64,000 nucleotides of DNA, from assembly GCA_964619885.1 (NCBI GenBank), contig CAZUGA010000018.1:15788-79787 (forward strand), in the 5' to 3' direction. Origin of the DNA: CAZUGA01 sp964619885. GTDB taxonomy: Bacteria > Pseudomonadota > Gammaproteobacteria > Methylococcales > UBA1147. Positions 1 to 9,638 of this stretch are shown here, in pieces (the first letter of the stretch is position 1; each line of letters opens with the position of its first letter). Both the position numbers and the translations under genes were made by a program. Under the pieces are notes generated by a model. That model was given only the letters and a program-made list of their open reading frames with translations, had not been told where the DNA came from and ran no database searches.

Positions 1-345
1 ATGACGGGGGACCTCGCCAGAGCCACAAGTGACGGCAAAATTGTCATTTGTGGACGCGAAAAATCTATGATCAATGTGGCCGGTAACAAGGCCTTCCCGG
101 AGGAAATCGAGGAAGTATTGAACACTTTCCCAGGTATCCGGGATTCTCATGTATTCGGTGAACCCCATCCGCTAATGGGCGAAATCGTTTGCGCAGAAAT
201 CCATCTGCAATGCCGAATAGAGTTGGATGATGAAGCGGTTTTGCAACATTGTCGCAAGCGATTGTCCATGTATAAAGTACCGCATAAGTTGTACCGCGTA
301 AGCACTATTCAAAGGACCGCCAGCGGTAAAATTGGACGCGGCTGA
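1..345 (+). CDS. AMP-forming acyl/aryl-CoA ligase, C-terminal part (5' end outside window)
   Basis: This is the end of an ANL-superfamily adenylating enzyme; the N-terminal adenylation core lies before base 1. The visible 114 residues begin inside the TGDLA motif and run through the hinge and small C-terminal subdomain (GREKSMINVAGNK, then FPEEIEEVL). They end with the TASGKIGRG motif, whose Lys is the usual adenylation lysine. The first ATG is an internal codon, not a start. The family activates a carboxylate with ATP for transfer to CoA or a carrier protein; the substrate cannot be read from this fragment. A spermidine-synthase-like gene follows 15 bases later on the same strand. Confidence 0.85.
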   Translation: MTGDLARATSDGKIVICGREKSMINVAGNKAFPEEIEEVLNTFPGIRDSHVFGEPHPLMGEIVCAEIHLQCRIELDDEAVLQHCRKRLSMYKVPHKLYRVSTIQRTASGKIGRG

Positions 346-360
346 TCTAAGCCGATTAAA

Positions 361-1212
361 TTGCGCTTTGGAGTGATAGCAAAATGGCTGATGCCAGGAG
401 TACGAATTTCCAATTGGTCAAATATTAAGATGTATTGCACCAAACAGCTCATTTATAGCTACTCTGATGACAGGGAAACTATACTGGTATGGCAACAGGA
501 TAGTCTCCGTTGGCTGGATTTCGGTGATGGTCACGTACAGACGGTCATCGATTTGGAAGACCCGGTCAGGCTTTGCTCTCCGGTTAACCGGGCAATGTTA
601 TTGCCTATAATGATCATGGAAGATTCACCACGAAAAATTTTGTTGTTCGGTGCAGGCGGCGGAGCCATTGCGCGTTTTTTTTGCCAGCACCCGACTGCGG
701 TCTGCGGCGAAGCGGTAGAAATCTCTACTCGCGTTGCTACGGTTGCCCGGCAGTATTTCGATTTTCCGTCAGAGCGGCACGGCTGGCGTATACTCGAGCA
801 GGATGCACGGACGTATCTGGATAATTGCCAAGTCCGCTATGATTTGATCGTCGTTGACATTGCGCAGCACGGTCTTACGCCAACATGGATCGTCGATTTT
901 TCAACCCTTACGGGCCTGCGCGAGTGTCTTTCCAATCAAGGTTTCTTAGTCTTAAATTTGATGCTTGATGATGCGCAATCATTCTCGAGTTTTCTATCGA
1001 ATATCAGACGAAGATTCGAGCATACGACAGCTTGTATGTCGATCCCAGAATATCGCAATATTATGGTTTTTGCGGCTAAACAGCGGCCTGAAAATTGGAC
1101 TGTTGGCATTGAACAAAGATGCCAGACGTTATCCCAGCATTGGGGTATAGAGTTTGATTCGTTTTGGCGACGAATGCGCAGCGAAAATCCTGACGGTAGT
1201 GGTTTGTTCTAA
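361..1212 (+). CDS. spermidine synthase-like class I SAM-dependent methyltransferase fold protein
   Basis: A 283-residue protein with a Rossmann-type methyltransferase fold as in spermidine synthases. The glycine-rich motif I is LLFGAGGGAIARF at about residues 98-110, followed by an acidic motif (GEAVEIS), a QDARTYL motif and YDLIVVDIA. Such proteins bind SAM or decarboxylated SAM; whether this one transfers an aminopropyl or a methyl group is not visible. The frame opens with TTG at 361. ATG codons at 391 and 430 are in frame and could be the true start, since no strong ribosome site precedes any of them. It probably shares a transcript with the ligase just upstream. Confidence 0.7.
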   Translation: MRFGVIAKWLMPGVRISNWSNIKMYCTKQLIYSYSDDRETILVWQQDSLRWLDFGDGHVQTVIDLEDPVRLCSPVNRAMLLPIMIMEDSPRKILLFGAGGGAIARFFCQHPTAVCGEAVEISTRVATVARQYFDFPSERHGWRILEQDARTYLDNCQVRYDLIVVDIAQHGLTPTWIVDFSTLTGLRECLSNQGFLVLNLMLDDAQSFSSFLSNIRRRFEHTTACMSIPEYRNIMVFAAKQRPENWTVGIEQRCQTLSQHWGIEFDSFWRRMRSENPDGSGLF

Positions 1213-1469
1213 TGTGCTGCGGCCTGTTTAATTCGGAATTTTTCAAAGATTGCTTTTTATTGGACTGTGATGAAATATAGAGCCTTCCGAAGTTGCCGAA
1301 TTGCAGCAAAAGTTTCTGCAGTTTGAAAATTTGGATGGTAAATTTATTGGTCGCTTGGATAGTGTTTTTAAGCCATTTCACTACCCGCGTTACGGTTGGA
1401 TTGTATCCAAATAGAAGGGCGATAAAGTCAGCTTACGATGCGTTTTGTGTTTGTTGCGAGGCGATAAAA

Positions 1470-2840
1470 TCAAATAATAGGTTGTATGATTCGGGCCTCG
1501 ATCTCAAATTCCCGGCTGAGACGGCGCTTTGCTTTTTCCATGTCGCTTTGCGTTTTGTACGGCCCAACGATAACTTCATATCGTCCGCTAGATACGGATA
1601 TGTGTGCTGGGATCGAAGGCCCCTGGTGGGTTAGTATTTCTGCCATGCGCTGCGCATCGATTTCGTTATCGAAACTACCGGTGATGGCGCTCCAATCGTG
1701 CCGGCCGATGGGCGGAACTGGCGGTTTGCCGTAAAAATGCGAAGGACTCGCAATGATATCCCAATGTTTGGTCAAATCTTCCAACCTGCGCGTGTATTTG
1801 AGTATCGGGGTCGGGATGCCGCGAGCCTGTTCTATGGTTGCATCAACTTTCTCCCAGTCGACCTCGGTAACCGTTTTTTTTGCCTCTTTTTTTAACTTTC
1901 TGATCAGTTCCTTCTTCAGTTTGGTTTTGGACTTTTTGCTTTCGTCTAACGGTTGATGCGCTTCGACGTACAACATATTTCGCCACCAGCCAACCAGATA
2001 AGGTTCGTTTATGATAAATACATCGGTTCCGACCGAAACGTGCTCGAATAATCGTTCGATGTTTTCAGGGTAAAGTCTTACGCAACCGTGACTGATACGC
2101 ATGCCCACGCCGTACGGTTTGTTTGTGCCGTGGATTAAATAACTTGGCATGCTCAGGCGCATCGCATATTGTCCCAGCGGGTTGTCCGGTCCGGCCTTCA
2201 CCACACGCGGCAATGGGTCGCCATTGAGCCGATGTTCGCGCAGGATCGAAGCAGGTACCGTCCAGGTCGGATTGGCTTTCTTTTGGATGATGCGTGCCTT
2301 ACCGGTAGGTGTTGACCAGCCCTGCCGGCCAATTCCGATGGGATAGGTCATCACTCTGCTTTCCAATGTTTTGCCGGCTTTTGGAAAGTAAAATAATCGC
2401 ATATTGGCCAGATTGAGTACGATGCCTCGCCGTTGCGATTCAGGTAGCACGAATTGTAGCGGCAAAACCACCCGGGTGTCCGGTTTGGGAACCCACACAT
2501 CGAGGTCTGGATTTGCGCGGCTGATATCATTGAAGCCCAGTCCGTAGTGCCGAGCTATATCGGGTAGGGTATTCCCAGGTTCAGAGATCAACACCGCCGG
2601 TAAACCGACCAAGTCTGAATCAGGATCGATGCGAAAGTCGTGGCTTTCCAGAGTTTCGATTGTTGGGGCCGGTTTGCTGGCCCTGCGCGATGCAAAATCG
2701 AAATCCGGAAAACGCAGATGCTGGCACCCTGTTAGTATTGTGAACAGTATGAAAAGTGTTAGCCCTTTAAATGGCCTGAAAATACTGATTTGTTGGTAAC
2801 TCATTGGCGCGTTGGATAATAGATGTACCTGGTATCTCAT
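1470..2840 (-). CDS. L,D-transpeptidase lipoprotein with LysM-like and SPOR-like domains
   Basis: A 456-residue envelope protein. An N-terminal hydrophobic segment ends in a lipobox (ILTGC, Cys39), so lipid anchoring is likely. A LysM-like segment (about residues 85-128) is followed by the YkuD catalytic domain (about 140-278) with LIHGTN (His237) and the signature SHGCVRLYPEN, whose Cys253 is the nucleophile. A Lys-rich linker leads to a SPOR-like end (about 388-455). The ErfK/YbiS family makes 3-3 peptidoglycan cross-links or attaches proteins to peptidoglycan; the SPOR-like tail suggests targeting to denuded septal glycan. An in-frame ATG at 2804 is an alternative start that would shorten the signal peptide. 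Confidence 0.88.
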   Translation of the reverse strand: MRYQVHLLSNAPMSYQQISIFRPFKGLTLFILFTILTGCQHLRFPDFDFASRRASKPAPTIETLESHDFRIDPDSDLVGLPAVLISEPGNTLPDIARHYGLGFNDISRANPDLDVWVPKPDTRVVLPLQFVLPESQRRGIVLNLANMRLFYFPKAGKTLESRVMTYPIGIGRQGWSTPTGKARIIQKKANPTWTVPASILREHRLNGDPLPRVVKAGPDNPLGQYAMRLSMPSYLIHGTNKPYGVGMRISHGCVRLYPENIERLFEHVSVGTDVFIINEPYLVGWWRNMLYVEAHQPLDESKKSKTKLKKELIRKLKKEAKKTVTEVDWEKVDATIEQARGIPTPILKYTRRLEDLTKHWDIIASPSHFYGKPPVPPIGRHDWSAITGSFDNEIDAQRMAEILTHQGPSIPAHISVSSGRYEVIVGPYKTQSDMEKAKRRLSREFEIEARIIQPII

Positions 2841-3104
2841 CGTAGATTTCCGATTGGAGCAAAGAGCGCGGCTTGGTACGCCGCAAAACTAACTCGGACT
2901 GATACAGTAAATAAAGCTCATTTTACCTCGATTTAATGTGATGCTGCGCAATATTTGTACGGTTTATTCAATCAGATCCGTGTAACGGCCAAGGCTAAAA
3001 TCGGCGATGATACAACAATGTGACTGTGCGATAAGAGCCAGAGGATTATTGTGCTGGTGGATTTATCGGCTTAATCTGCAATATCGCTATCGATTGAATT
3101 CATT

Positions 3105-4412
3105 GTGGAAAACGTAACATTAAAAGGTTTGATGTACTTGGCCGCACCGGCTGCGGTATCTGTTTTGCTAAACAATGCCTTCAAAGTAATCGATCAATAT
3201 TCGGTGCAATGGCTGGGCGTTGAGGCGCAGGCCGCGGTCGGGTCGTGTACCTTCATATTGATCGGATTGTTTTCATTGTTTGCGTTGGTTTCGGCCGGCA
3301 CAGGTCCTTTGGTTGCGCGCGCGACCGGCGCACAAGACGAGGTTTTGCGGCGCAAAGTGATCGGCAACGCGTTGTCGGGTAGCGTGCTATTGGGCGGCGG
3401 TGTATTGTTGCTGACCGGAATTGCGGCTCCGGTGATTTGCGAAAGTTTGGGTTTGAGTGCTGGAACCAAAAGTCAGGCGATCACTTATCTACAGTGGTTA
3501 AGCCTAGCCGGCTTTCCGCTGGCGTTAGCGCCTATAGTCGATGCGATATTTATCGCGGTTGGCCGAGCGGGATTGGTGATGGTTCTGCAGTTGGCCGCAA
3601 CTGTGCTTAATGTGCTGTTGAACCCCATTTTTATTTATACATTCGATTTGGGTATAGGCGGCGCCGCGTTGGCAACCGGTATCAGCCGGGGAATTTCGGT
3701 GTTTATAGGGTTGATCGTATTGCGCAGACAATTTTCCCCGCAGACCCGGGATTTTTTTTGGGATTCGTCGCTGAGGCGGATCGTCCACATTGGCTTGCCG
3801 ATTAGCTGGGGGACCGCGATGTACGCGATTGTGTACTGGGTTTTGCTCAAAACATCGATTGCGCCGCTGGGCCCATCTGTAATCGCGGCATTGGGTATCG
3901 GTTTCTCCGCGTTGGAAGGATTCGCGTGGCCGGTTTTTTGGGGCTTGTCCATGGGTGTCGCCAGCTTGGTCGGACGCTACATTGGTGCGAATCGAATCGA
4001 TCAGGCGAATAAATGCATTCGAATGGCGTTTCCAATTTTTAGCGCGGTTGGTCTTATTGCGGGTTTAATATTTTGGTTTGGAGCCGAAATATTATGCGGG
4101 GTTTTTACCCAGGATCCGTCTGTACTTGCCGAGGCGGTGTTGTATGCCCGGGTTTTGGCATTTTCACAACTTTTTGTAGCCTATGAATGCTTAGCCGAAG
4201 GGGTATTGGAAGGCTCCGGCGATACCCGGCCGATATTGTTTTGGTCGGTACCACTGAACATTCTACGGATTCCGCTAGCCTGGTTGTTCGCCTTTCCATT
4301 GGGTTTTGGCGCGGCTGGGATTTGGTGGGTCATCAACGTAACCACAGCGGTCAAGGCGGCGGGCAAATGGTCCGCAGTGTTGCGTGGACGTTGGAAAACA
4401 ATCGAGGTTTGA
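3105..4412 (+). CDS. MATE family efflux transporter
   Basis: A 435-residue polytopic membrane protein with about twelve hydrophobic segments and the MATE pattern (N-terminal LAAPAAVSVLLNNAF, then SAGTGPLVARATGA, and the second-half PISWGTAMYAIVYW). The family exports drugs, dyes or metabolites using Na+ or H+ gradients, and a subset exports lipids. The substrate cannot be deduced. The start is a GTG at 3105, since no in-frame ATG lies upstream before the stop. The gene stands alone, divergent from the L,D-transpeptidase (264-bp gap) and convergent with hda. Confidence 0.88.
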   Translation: MENVTLKGLMYLAAPAAVSVLLNNAFKVIDQYSVQWLGVEAQAAVGSCTFILIGLFSLFALVSAGTGPLVARATGAQDEVLRRKVIGNALSGSVLLGGGVLLLTGIAAPVICESLGLSAGTKSQAITYLQWLSLAGFPLALAPIVDAIFIAVGRAGLVMVLQLAATVLNVLLNPIFIYTFDLGIGGAALATGISRGISVFIGLIVLRRQFSPQTRDFFWDSSLRRIVHIGLPISWGTAMYAIVYWVLLKTSIAPLGPSVIAALGIGFSALEGFAWPVFWGLSMGVASLVGRYIGANRIDQANKCIRMAFPIFSAVGLIAGLIFWFGAEILCGVFTQDPSVLAEAVLYARVLAFSQLFVAYECLAEGVLEGSGDTRPILFWSVPLNILRIPLAWLFAFPLGFGAAGIWWVINVTTAVKAAGKWSAVLRGRWKTIEV

Positions 4413-4484
4413 AATGTTTTTAAAGAAAAACCGGTTATCCATTCGGCGAATTTCATGTCATTGCCGTGATTGATTGCCGGCGTT

Positions 4485-5189
4485 TTAATCGGTGCTTTCT
4501 ACCCCTGATTTGCGCAAAATCGATTTAACAAACGGTATGGTTAGTTTACGTTTTGCTGACAAGGTTTCATGATCAAGTTCGTCCAGTAAAGTCCACAGCG
4601 AAGGAAGATCTCGCGGATAGTGGTTTAGTAAATACTGAGCGACGTTCGTGGGTAGTGCAAGCCCCTTGTGCTCTGCTCTTAGTTTTAGTGCGAGTTGTTT
4701 ATCCTGGTCTGTCAACGGTTGCAGCTGCAACGAGAGTCCCCAGGCCAATCTTGTTGTCAGATCGGCGAGTTGTATACCGGACTTATTCGGAGCGAATCGA
4801 GCACTGACAACCAATCGATGGCCTTTATCTCGCTGGCGGTTAAAGAAATTGAAAAATTCTAGTTCCCATTCGTGCTTGCCGGCGATACGGTGGATATCGT
4901 CGACACAGACCATTTGAAATTGTTCTAGGCCTTCCAGCAGGGCGGGTCCATGCTGCCAGTAGTCTTTCAATGGAAGATAAAAGATACCCTGCCGGGCAAA
5001 TTGGCAACTTGCCTGCAGCAAGTGTGATTTTCCCGATCCACGCCCGCCCCACAAAAAAATCAGTTGTTCGCCTTGGCCATTGGCGCACTCCTTGAGGGCT
5101 GCCACCGCTTGTGTATTTGGACCAGGATAAAATGCATCAAAATCCTGGTTATCGTGGAACGCGAATGGAATCGGAAGTTGAACGGCCAT
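4485..5189 (-). CDS. hda: DnaA regulatory inactivator Hda
   Basis: A 234-residue AAA+ protein related to DnaA domain III, the right length for Hda. Walker A is GGRGSGKSHLL (about residues 48-58) and Walker B is VCVDDIH (about 94-100). The N-terminal QLPIPF is the usual beta-clamp-binding segment. In the Hda family the protein binds the DNA-loaded sliding clamp and stimulates ATP hydrolysis by DnaA to prevent re-initiation. It is the last gene of a minus-strand run (arsC-like, wrbA, DUF2069, hda), an order common in gammaproteobacteria. Confidence 0.92.
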   Translation of the reverse strand: MAVQLPIPFAFHDNQDFDAFYPGPNTQAVAALKECANGQGEQLIFLWGGRGSGKSHLLQASCQFARQGIFYLPLKDYWQHGPALLEGLEQFQMVCVDDIHRIAGKHEWELEFFNFFNRQRDKGHRLVVSARFAPNKSGIQLADLTTRLAWGLSLQLQPLTDQDKQLALKLRAEHKGLALPTNVAQYLLNHYPRDLPSLWTLLDELDHETLSAKRKLTIPFVKSILRKSGVESTD

Positions 5190-5256
5190 GAAAAGTCGTG
5201 GTTATCGCGAAGCTTCAAATGCATGGCCTGACAGAGGCGATGCTTAGCGGACAGAA

Positions 5257-5610
5257 TTATCCGGTTTTTAAAGATTTAAGATACATGGTGCATCCAAAAA
5301 ATAACAGCAAACTCGCCAATATTTCTAGTCCACCCGGAATGCGTTGCGCCGAAGTGCTTCCCGCGACATCGGTTATGCCGTGGATAAAATAAAACAGGCT
5401 CAAATAAGCCGCCCAGGTGCAGGCGGTGGGCCGGCCATGCAATAAGCCACGAAGCGGTAACATCAACGGTAATACAGACACTATCAGCACGGCAGCGACT
5501 GGCATGCGTTGCGGTGGCGAAATGATCGTCGGCCACAACAGTAGAAGTGACAATAGGCCGAAAAATCCGGCAATAGCCATGTGGTGCGCTAGTTGTGAAG
5601 GTGCGCCCAT
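5257..5610 (-). CDS. DUF2069 inner-membrane protein
   Basis: A 117-residue protein with four hydrophobic segments, matching DUF2069 in length and in its characteristic placement between wrbA and hda. Its start codon lies one base after the wrbA stop, so translation is probably coupled. No catalytic residues or known role can be named. Confidence 0.8.
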   Translation of the reverse strand: MGAPSQLAHHMAIAGFFGLLSLLLLWPTIISPPQRMPVAAVLIVSVLPLMLPLRGLLHGRPTACTWAAYLSLFYFIHGITDVAGSTSAQRIPGGLEILASLLLFFGCTMYLKSLKTG

Positions 5611-5611
5611 A

Positions 5612-6205
5612 CTAGCTTTGGGTCAAGGCCTTTGCTATGGTTGCCAAGCGTGTTCCCAACGCGCGGCAAAGCGATTTTTCATCGGCGCTTAGCCCATGTT
5701 TTCCCTTCACGGATAACTGGCTGGGGCCATAGGGCGTGCCGCCAGTTTTAGTGTTCAGAACAGCCGGTTCGCTCGACGGTAAACCGACGATAACCATACC
5801 GTGATGAAGCAATGGCAGCATCATCGATATTAACGTGGTTTCGTGCCCGCCGTGCATGCTGGATACCGATGTAAACACCCCGGCGGGTTTGCCGCTAAGC
5901 GCGCCGGAAAACCAGAGTTCACTGGTATTGTCCATCAAATACTTCAATGGTGCGGCCATATTGCCAAAATGAGTCGGGCTGCCCATGGCCATGCCGTCAC
6001 AGCTTTTCATATCATCAACGGTGACGTAGGGTGGTCCGGAATCGGGGATATCATTTTCAGTCGCCTCGCAAACCGGGGTCACTTCGGGTACCGTTCTAAT
6101 TTTGGCCGTAGCACCGGGAATTTCTTCTACACCGCGGGCGATCATATTGGCCATATCCGCTGTGGAACCGTATTGGCTGTAATACAATACTAGAATTTCA
6201 GCCAT
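5612..6205 (-). CDS. wrbA: NAD(P)H:quinone oxidoreductase WrbA
   Basis: A 197-residue flavodoxin-like protein. The N-terminal phosphate-binding loop is YYSQYGSTADMA, followed by the WrbA signatures GSPTHFGNMAAP and the TSVSSMHGGHE segment. WrbA is an FMN-dependent two-electron NAD(P)H:quinone reductase, cytosolic and usually tetrameric, protecting against quinone redox cycling. It sits two bases after the arsC-like gene and one base before DUF2069. Confidence 0.93.
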   Translation of the reverse strand: MAEILVLYYSQYGSTADMANMIARGVEEIPGATAKIRTVPEVTPVCEATENDIPDSGPPYVTVDDMKSCDGMAMGSPTHFGNMAAPLKYLMDNTSELWFSGALSGKPAGVFTSVSSMHGGHETTLISMMLPLLHHGMVIVGLPSSEPAVLNTKTGGTPYGPSQLSVKGKHGLSADEKSLCRALGTRLATIAKALTQS

Positions 6206-6207
6206 GT

Positions 6208-6555
6208 TTATAATATGGTCAGAACATTTTCCGGCGGGCGTCCGACCGCGGCTTTTTCGTTTGCCAGCACGATAGGGCGTTCAATAATCTTAGGGTTTTC
6301 GACCATAGCCTGGATCAACGCTCCCCGGTCAAGGTTTTGATTATCCAAACCGGCTTGTTGGTATTCGCTTTCGCCTTTGCGCATTAAGTCGCGTGGCTCT
6401 ACACCCAATTTGTTTAAGATATCATCCAACTCTTGAGCGTTGGGCGGTGTTTTCAAGTATTCGACGACGGTGGGTGTGACGCCTTGATCCTGTATCAATT
6501 GTAGGGTTGCCCTTGATTTGCTGCAGCGCGGGTTATGATAAATAGTGACACTCAT
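6208..6555 (-). CDS. ArsC/Spx-family reductase (YfgD-like)
   Basis: A 115-residue thioredoxin-fold protein of the glutaredoxin-type arsenate reductase family. The redox Cys lies in HNPRCSKSR at residues 8-16, and the C-terminal part carries the RPIVLANEKAAVGRPPE segment, whose arginines are the oxyanion ligands in ArsC. In the wrbA/hda neighbourhood the family member is the YfgD type, for which arsenate reduction is often assumed rather than shown. It is the first gene of its operon, divergent from hldE with about 150 bp between. Confidence 0.85.
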   Translation of the reverse strand: MSVTIYHNPRCSKSRATLQLIQDQGVTPTVVEYLKTPPNAQELDDILNKLGVEPRDLMRKGESEYQQAGLDNQNLDRGALIQAMVENPKIIERPIVLANEKAAVGRPPENVLTIL

Positions 6556-6707
6556 TTCAGTCTCCGTGGCGATCTAACTGGAATATTTCGTTTCTTTTAT
6601 GGGTGGAAATCGATTTTGTGACGGGTATAGTACTGATACCGCGCTTAACTTCCAAGTGCGGACTCTGTGATATTATTTTGCCCCTTTCAATCGAATAATG
6701 GAAACAA

Positions 6708-8132
6708 ATGCAACTTCCTGATTTTTCTTCTTCCCGGGTCTTGGTCGTCGGAGACCTGATGCTGGATCGATATTGGCACGGCGGAACATCGCGCATTTCC
6801 CCGGAAGCACCGGTTCCCGTGGTGCACGTCAGGGAATCTGAGGAACGCGTCGGTGGTGCTGGGAACGTCGCGTTAAATATAGCGGCATTGGGTACTCAGG
6901 TTACGATATTGGGATTTAGTGGCGATGACGCGAACGCCGATACCATGATGCGTTTGTTGGAGAAAAAAGGGGTTCGCTGTTTATTCGAACGTACCGGACG
7001 CTGTGAAACGATTACAAAACTTCGAATTTTGAGTCGGAATCAACAATTGATCCGGTTGGATTTTGAAGATGGCTTCCATTCGATTTCGTCCGACAGTATA
7101 TTGCAGTCATATCGACGAGAATTAAACAACACCGATGTTGTGGTCTTGTCCGATTACGGTAAAGGCACACTTCGGGCGGTAGAAAAATTTATAGAAATTG
7201 CGCGTAAAGCGGGCAAGCCGGTTTTGGTGGATCCCAAAGGGAGCGATTTCTCCAAATACCGCCGGGCGACGTTAATTACGCCTAATTTGAGTGAATTTGA
7301 AGCCGTGACCGGCGCTTTTGATTCCGAAGCCGAATTGGTTAGCAAAGCCAGCGGTCTAATGGATCAGATTGAAACTGACGCGTTATTAGTCACACGGGGT
7401 GAGCAGGGCATGAGCCTACTGCAGCGCGATTCAGACCCGTTTCATTTGCCCACCCAAGCGCGCGAAGTTTACGATGTGACCGGTGCCGGGGATACGGTAA
7501 TTTCAGTATTGGCCGCCAGCCTTGCAGCCGGTTGTTCCATGCCAGACGCGACGTCGTTGGCTAATCTGGCTGCCGGTGTGGTGGTCGGAAAATTGGGTAC
7601 TGCAACCATCGCGTTGGATGAATTTCGCTATGCATTGCACCGTCAACGGGCTCATCATAAAGGTGTCATCGAATTGGAACAGTTGCTGGAAACGCTGGAA
7701 GCCGCGCGTTTCGGTGGAGAAAAGGTTGTAGCAACCAATGGTTGTTTCGACATTTTACACCCAGGGCACGCAGTCTACCTGCAACAAGCCAAGGCGTTGG
7801 GCGATCGGCTCGTTGTTATGGTCAATAGTGACGCCTCGGTACAAGGTCTGAAGGGACCGGGGCGGCCGATCAATCCGTTACCGACGCGTATGGCGATGTT
7901 GGCCGCATTGGAGTGCGTGGATTGGGTTATTTCCTTCGATGATGAAACTCCGCGCGAATTGATATGCCAAATCCTGCCGGATGTTCTGGTCAAAGGCGGC
8001 GACTATAAAAATGTCGAAGATATTGCCGGTTACGATTGCGTACAGAAAAACGGGGGCGAAGTTCGCCTGATGGATTATGTCGATGGATTCTCAACGACGA
8101 AATTCATTAACAACCTTCGCGAGAACGCGTAG
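6708..8132 (+). CDS. hldE: bifunctional heptose 7-phosphate kinase / heptose 1-phosphate adenylyltransferase HldE
   Basis: A 474-residue two-domain enzyme of full length. The N-terminal PfkB-type kinase (about residues 1-315) shows VGGAGNVALNIAALG and the DVTGAGDTVIS motif with its catalytic Asp. The C-terminal cytidylyltransferase-like domain (about 340-474) begins with ATNGCFDILHPGH, the HxGH class motif. It makes ADP-D-glycero-beta-D-manno-heptose from D-glycero-D-manno-heptose 7-phosphate for the inner core of lipopolysaccharide, together with GmhB and HldD, which are not in this window. Confidence 0.96.
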   Translation: MQLPDFSSSRVLVVGDLMLDRYWHGGTSRISPEAPVPVVHVRESEERVGGAGNVALNIAALGTQVTILGFSGDDANADTMMRLLEKKGVRCLFERTGRCETITKLRILSRNQQLIRLDFEDGFHSISSDSILQSYRRELNNTDVVVLSDYGKGTLRAVEKFIEIARKAGKPVLVDPKGSDFSKYRRATLITPNLSEFEAVTGAFDSEAELVSKASGLMDQIETDALLVTRGEQGMSLLQRDSDPFHLPTQAREVYDVTGAGDTVISVLAASLAAGCSMPDATSLANLAAGVVVGKLGTATIALDEFRYALHRQRAHHKGVIELEQLLETLEAARFGGEKVVATNGCFDILHPGHAVYLQQAKALGDRLVVMVNSDASVQGLKGPGRPINPLPTRMAMLAALECVDWVISFDDETPRELICQILPDVLVKGGDYKNVEDIAGYDCVQKNGGEVRLMDYVDGFSTTKFINNLRENA

Positions 8133-8249
8133 CCTAGAACTTTTTATGCCCCGCGGGAATGTCCGATTAATTGAGAAGCCCTTAATTGCCATTGGGGTGG
8201 GTTAAATTTTACCAATTTACGCTTTGCAGCGTTTGCCATAGGAAAGCTG

Positions 8250-9638
8250 ATGCCTGAAATCGCTCGTATCGATCCCGATAATCCTCAATCGATGAAGGTT
8301 CCACCGCACTCCATACAAGCCGAACAATCGGTGTTGGGCGGGTTAATGCTGGACAATCAAATGTGGGATGTTATCGCTGATCGGGTTGGCGAAGAGGATT
8401 TTTACCGCAAAGATCATCGTTTGCTTTTTTGTGCGATTCGGGATCTGGCGGAAAAGCAGGATCCTTTCGATGTCATTACGTTATCGGAACTTCTGGAGCA
8501 GACCGGCAGCCTGAATGATGCAGGTGGCTTGGCTTATCTGGGAACACTCGCAAAGGATACACCCAGCGCGGCGAATATTGCGGCTTATGCCGATATTGTG
8601 CGGGAACGCTCGGTATTGCGTCAGTTGATCCACGTCGGTACCGAAGTTTCCAATATCGCGTTTCAGACCGAAGGGCGGGATACCGCGGAAATATTGGAAT
8701 ATGCCGAGCAGAAGGTTTTTCAAATTGCGGAGCAGCGCCAACGCGGATCTAAAGGTTTTACGCCAATCAAAACGCTTTTGGCGGATGCGGTCGATAAGAT
8801 CGAGAAGCTATTTCAGCAGGAAGGTTCCGTGACCGGAGCTGCCACTGGTTTTACCGATTTTGACGAGAAGACCTCGGGATTGCAACCGTCGGATCTGATT
8901 ATTGTCGCCGGGCGTCCATCGATGGGCAAAACCAGTTTTGCGATGAATCTGGCTGAAAACGTTGCGATCAAAGGTGACAAGCCGGTTGCCGTGTTCAGCA
9001 TGGAAATGCCGGGGGATCAACTGGCCATGCGCATGATGTCTTCGTTGGGCCGAATCGACCAGCACAAAGTACGGACCGGTAACCTGGATGATGACGAATG
9101 GCCGCGTATGACTTCGGCGATCAATATACTGGCCGAGGCCAAATTGTTTATCGATGATACACCGGCGATGTCCCCTATGGAGGTTCGCTCTAGAGCCCGT
9201 CGCTTAGTGCGCGAAAATGGCCAGCTTGGCATGATCGTTTTGGATTATATTCAGCTGATGCAATCGCCCGGGTACGGGGACAACCGCGTCAATGAAATTT
9301 CACATATCTCGCGCTCGTTAAAAGCGCTGGCCAAAGAACTCGATGTACCAGTGGTTGCGCTATCGCAATTGAATCGGAATTTGGAGCAGCGACCGAATAA
9401 ACGGCCGGTCATGTCTGATCTGAGGGAAAGTGGATCTATAGAGCAGGATGCGGATGTCATCGTGTTTATTTATCGAGATGAAGTCTACAACGAGGACAGC
9501 CCGGATAAAGGCACCGCCGAAATTATCATCAGCAAGCAGCGTAATGGTCCTATTGGTACGTCGCGGTTGACGTTTTTGGGCCAATATACACGTTTCGAGA
9601 ATTATACGGCGGATCCCTACGCGAGCGGGGATTACTAA
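8250..9638 (+). CDS. dnaB: replicative DNA helicase DnaB
   Basis: A 462-residue RecA-like hexameric helicase. The N-terminal domain (about 15-115) contains PPHSIQAEQSVLGGLMLD. The motor domain has Walker A (AGRPSMGKTSF, about 223-233), Walker B (IVLDYIQLM) and the LSQLNRNLEQRPNKRP segment typical of DnaB. It unwinds DNA ahead of the replisome. The stop codon overlaps the start of alr by one base (TAATG), the dnaB-alr pairing seen in many gammaproteobacteria. No intein or insertion is present. Confidence 0.96.
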   Translation: MPEIARIDPDNPQSMKVPPHSIQAEQSVLGGLMLDNQMWDVIADRVGEEDFYRKDHRLLFCAIRDLAEKQDPFDVITLSELLEQTGSLNDAGGLAYLGTLAKDTPSAANIAAYADIVRERSVLRQLIHVGTEVSNIAFQTEGRDTAEILEYAEQKVFQIAEQRQRGSKGFTPIKTLLADAVDKIEKLFQQEGSVTGAATGFTDFDEKTSGLQPSDLIIVAGRPSMGKTSFAMNLAENVAIKGDKPVAVFSMEMPGDQLAMRMMSSLGRIDQHKVRTGNLDDDEWPRMTSAINILAEAKLFIDDTPAMSPMEVRSRARRLVRENGQLGMIVLDYIQLMQSPGYGDNRVNEISHISRSLKALAKELDVPVVALSQLNRNLEQRPNKRPVMSDLRESGSIEQDADVIVFIYRDEVYNEDSPDKGTAEIIISKQRNGPIGTSRLTFLGQYTRFENYTADPYASGDY

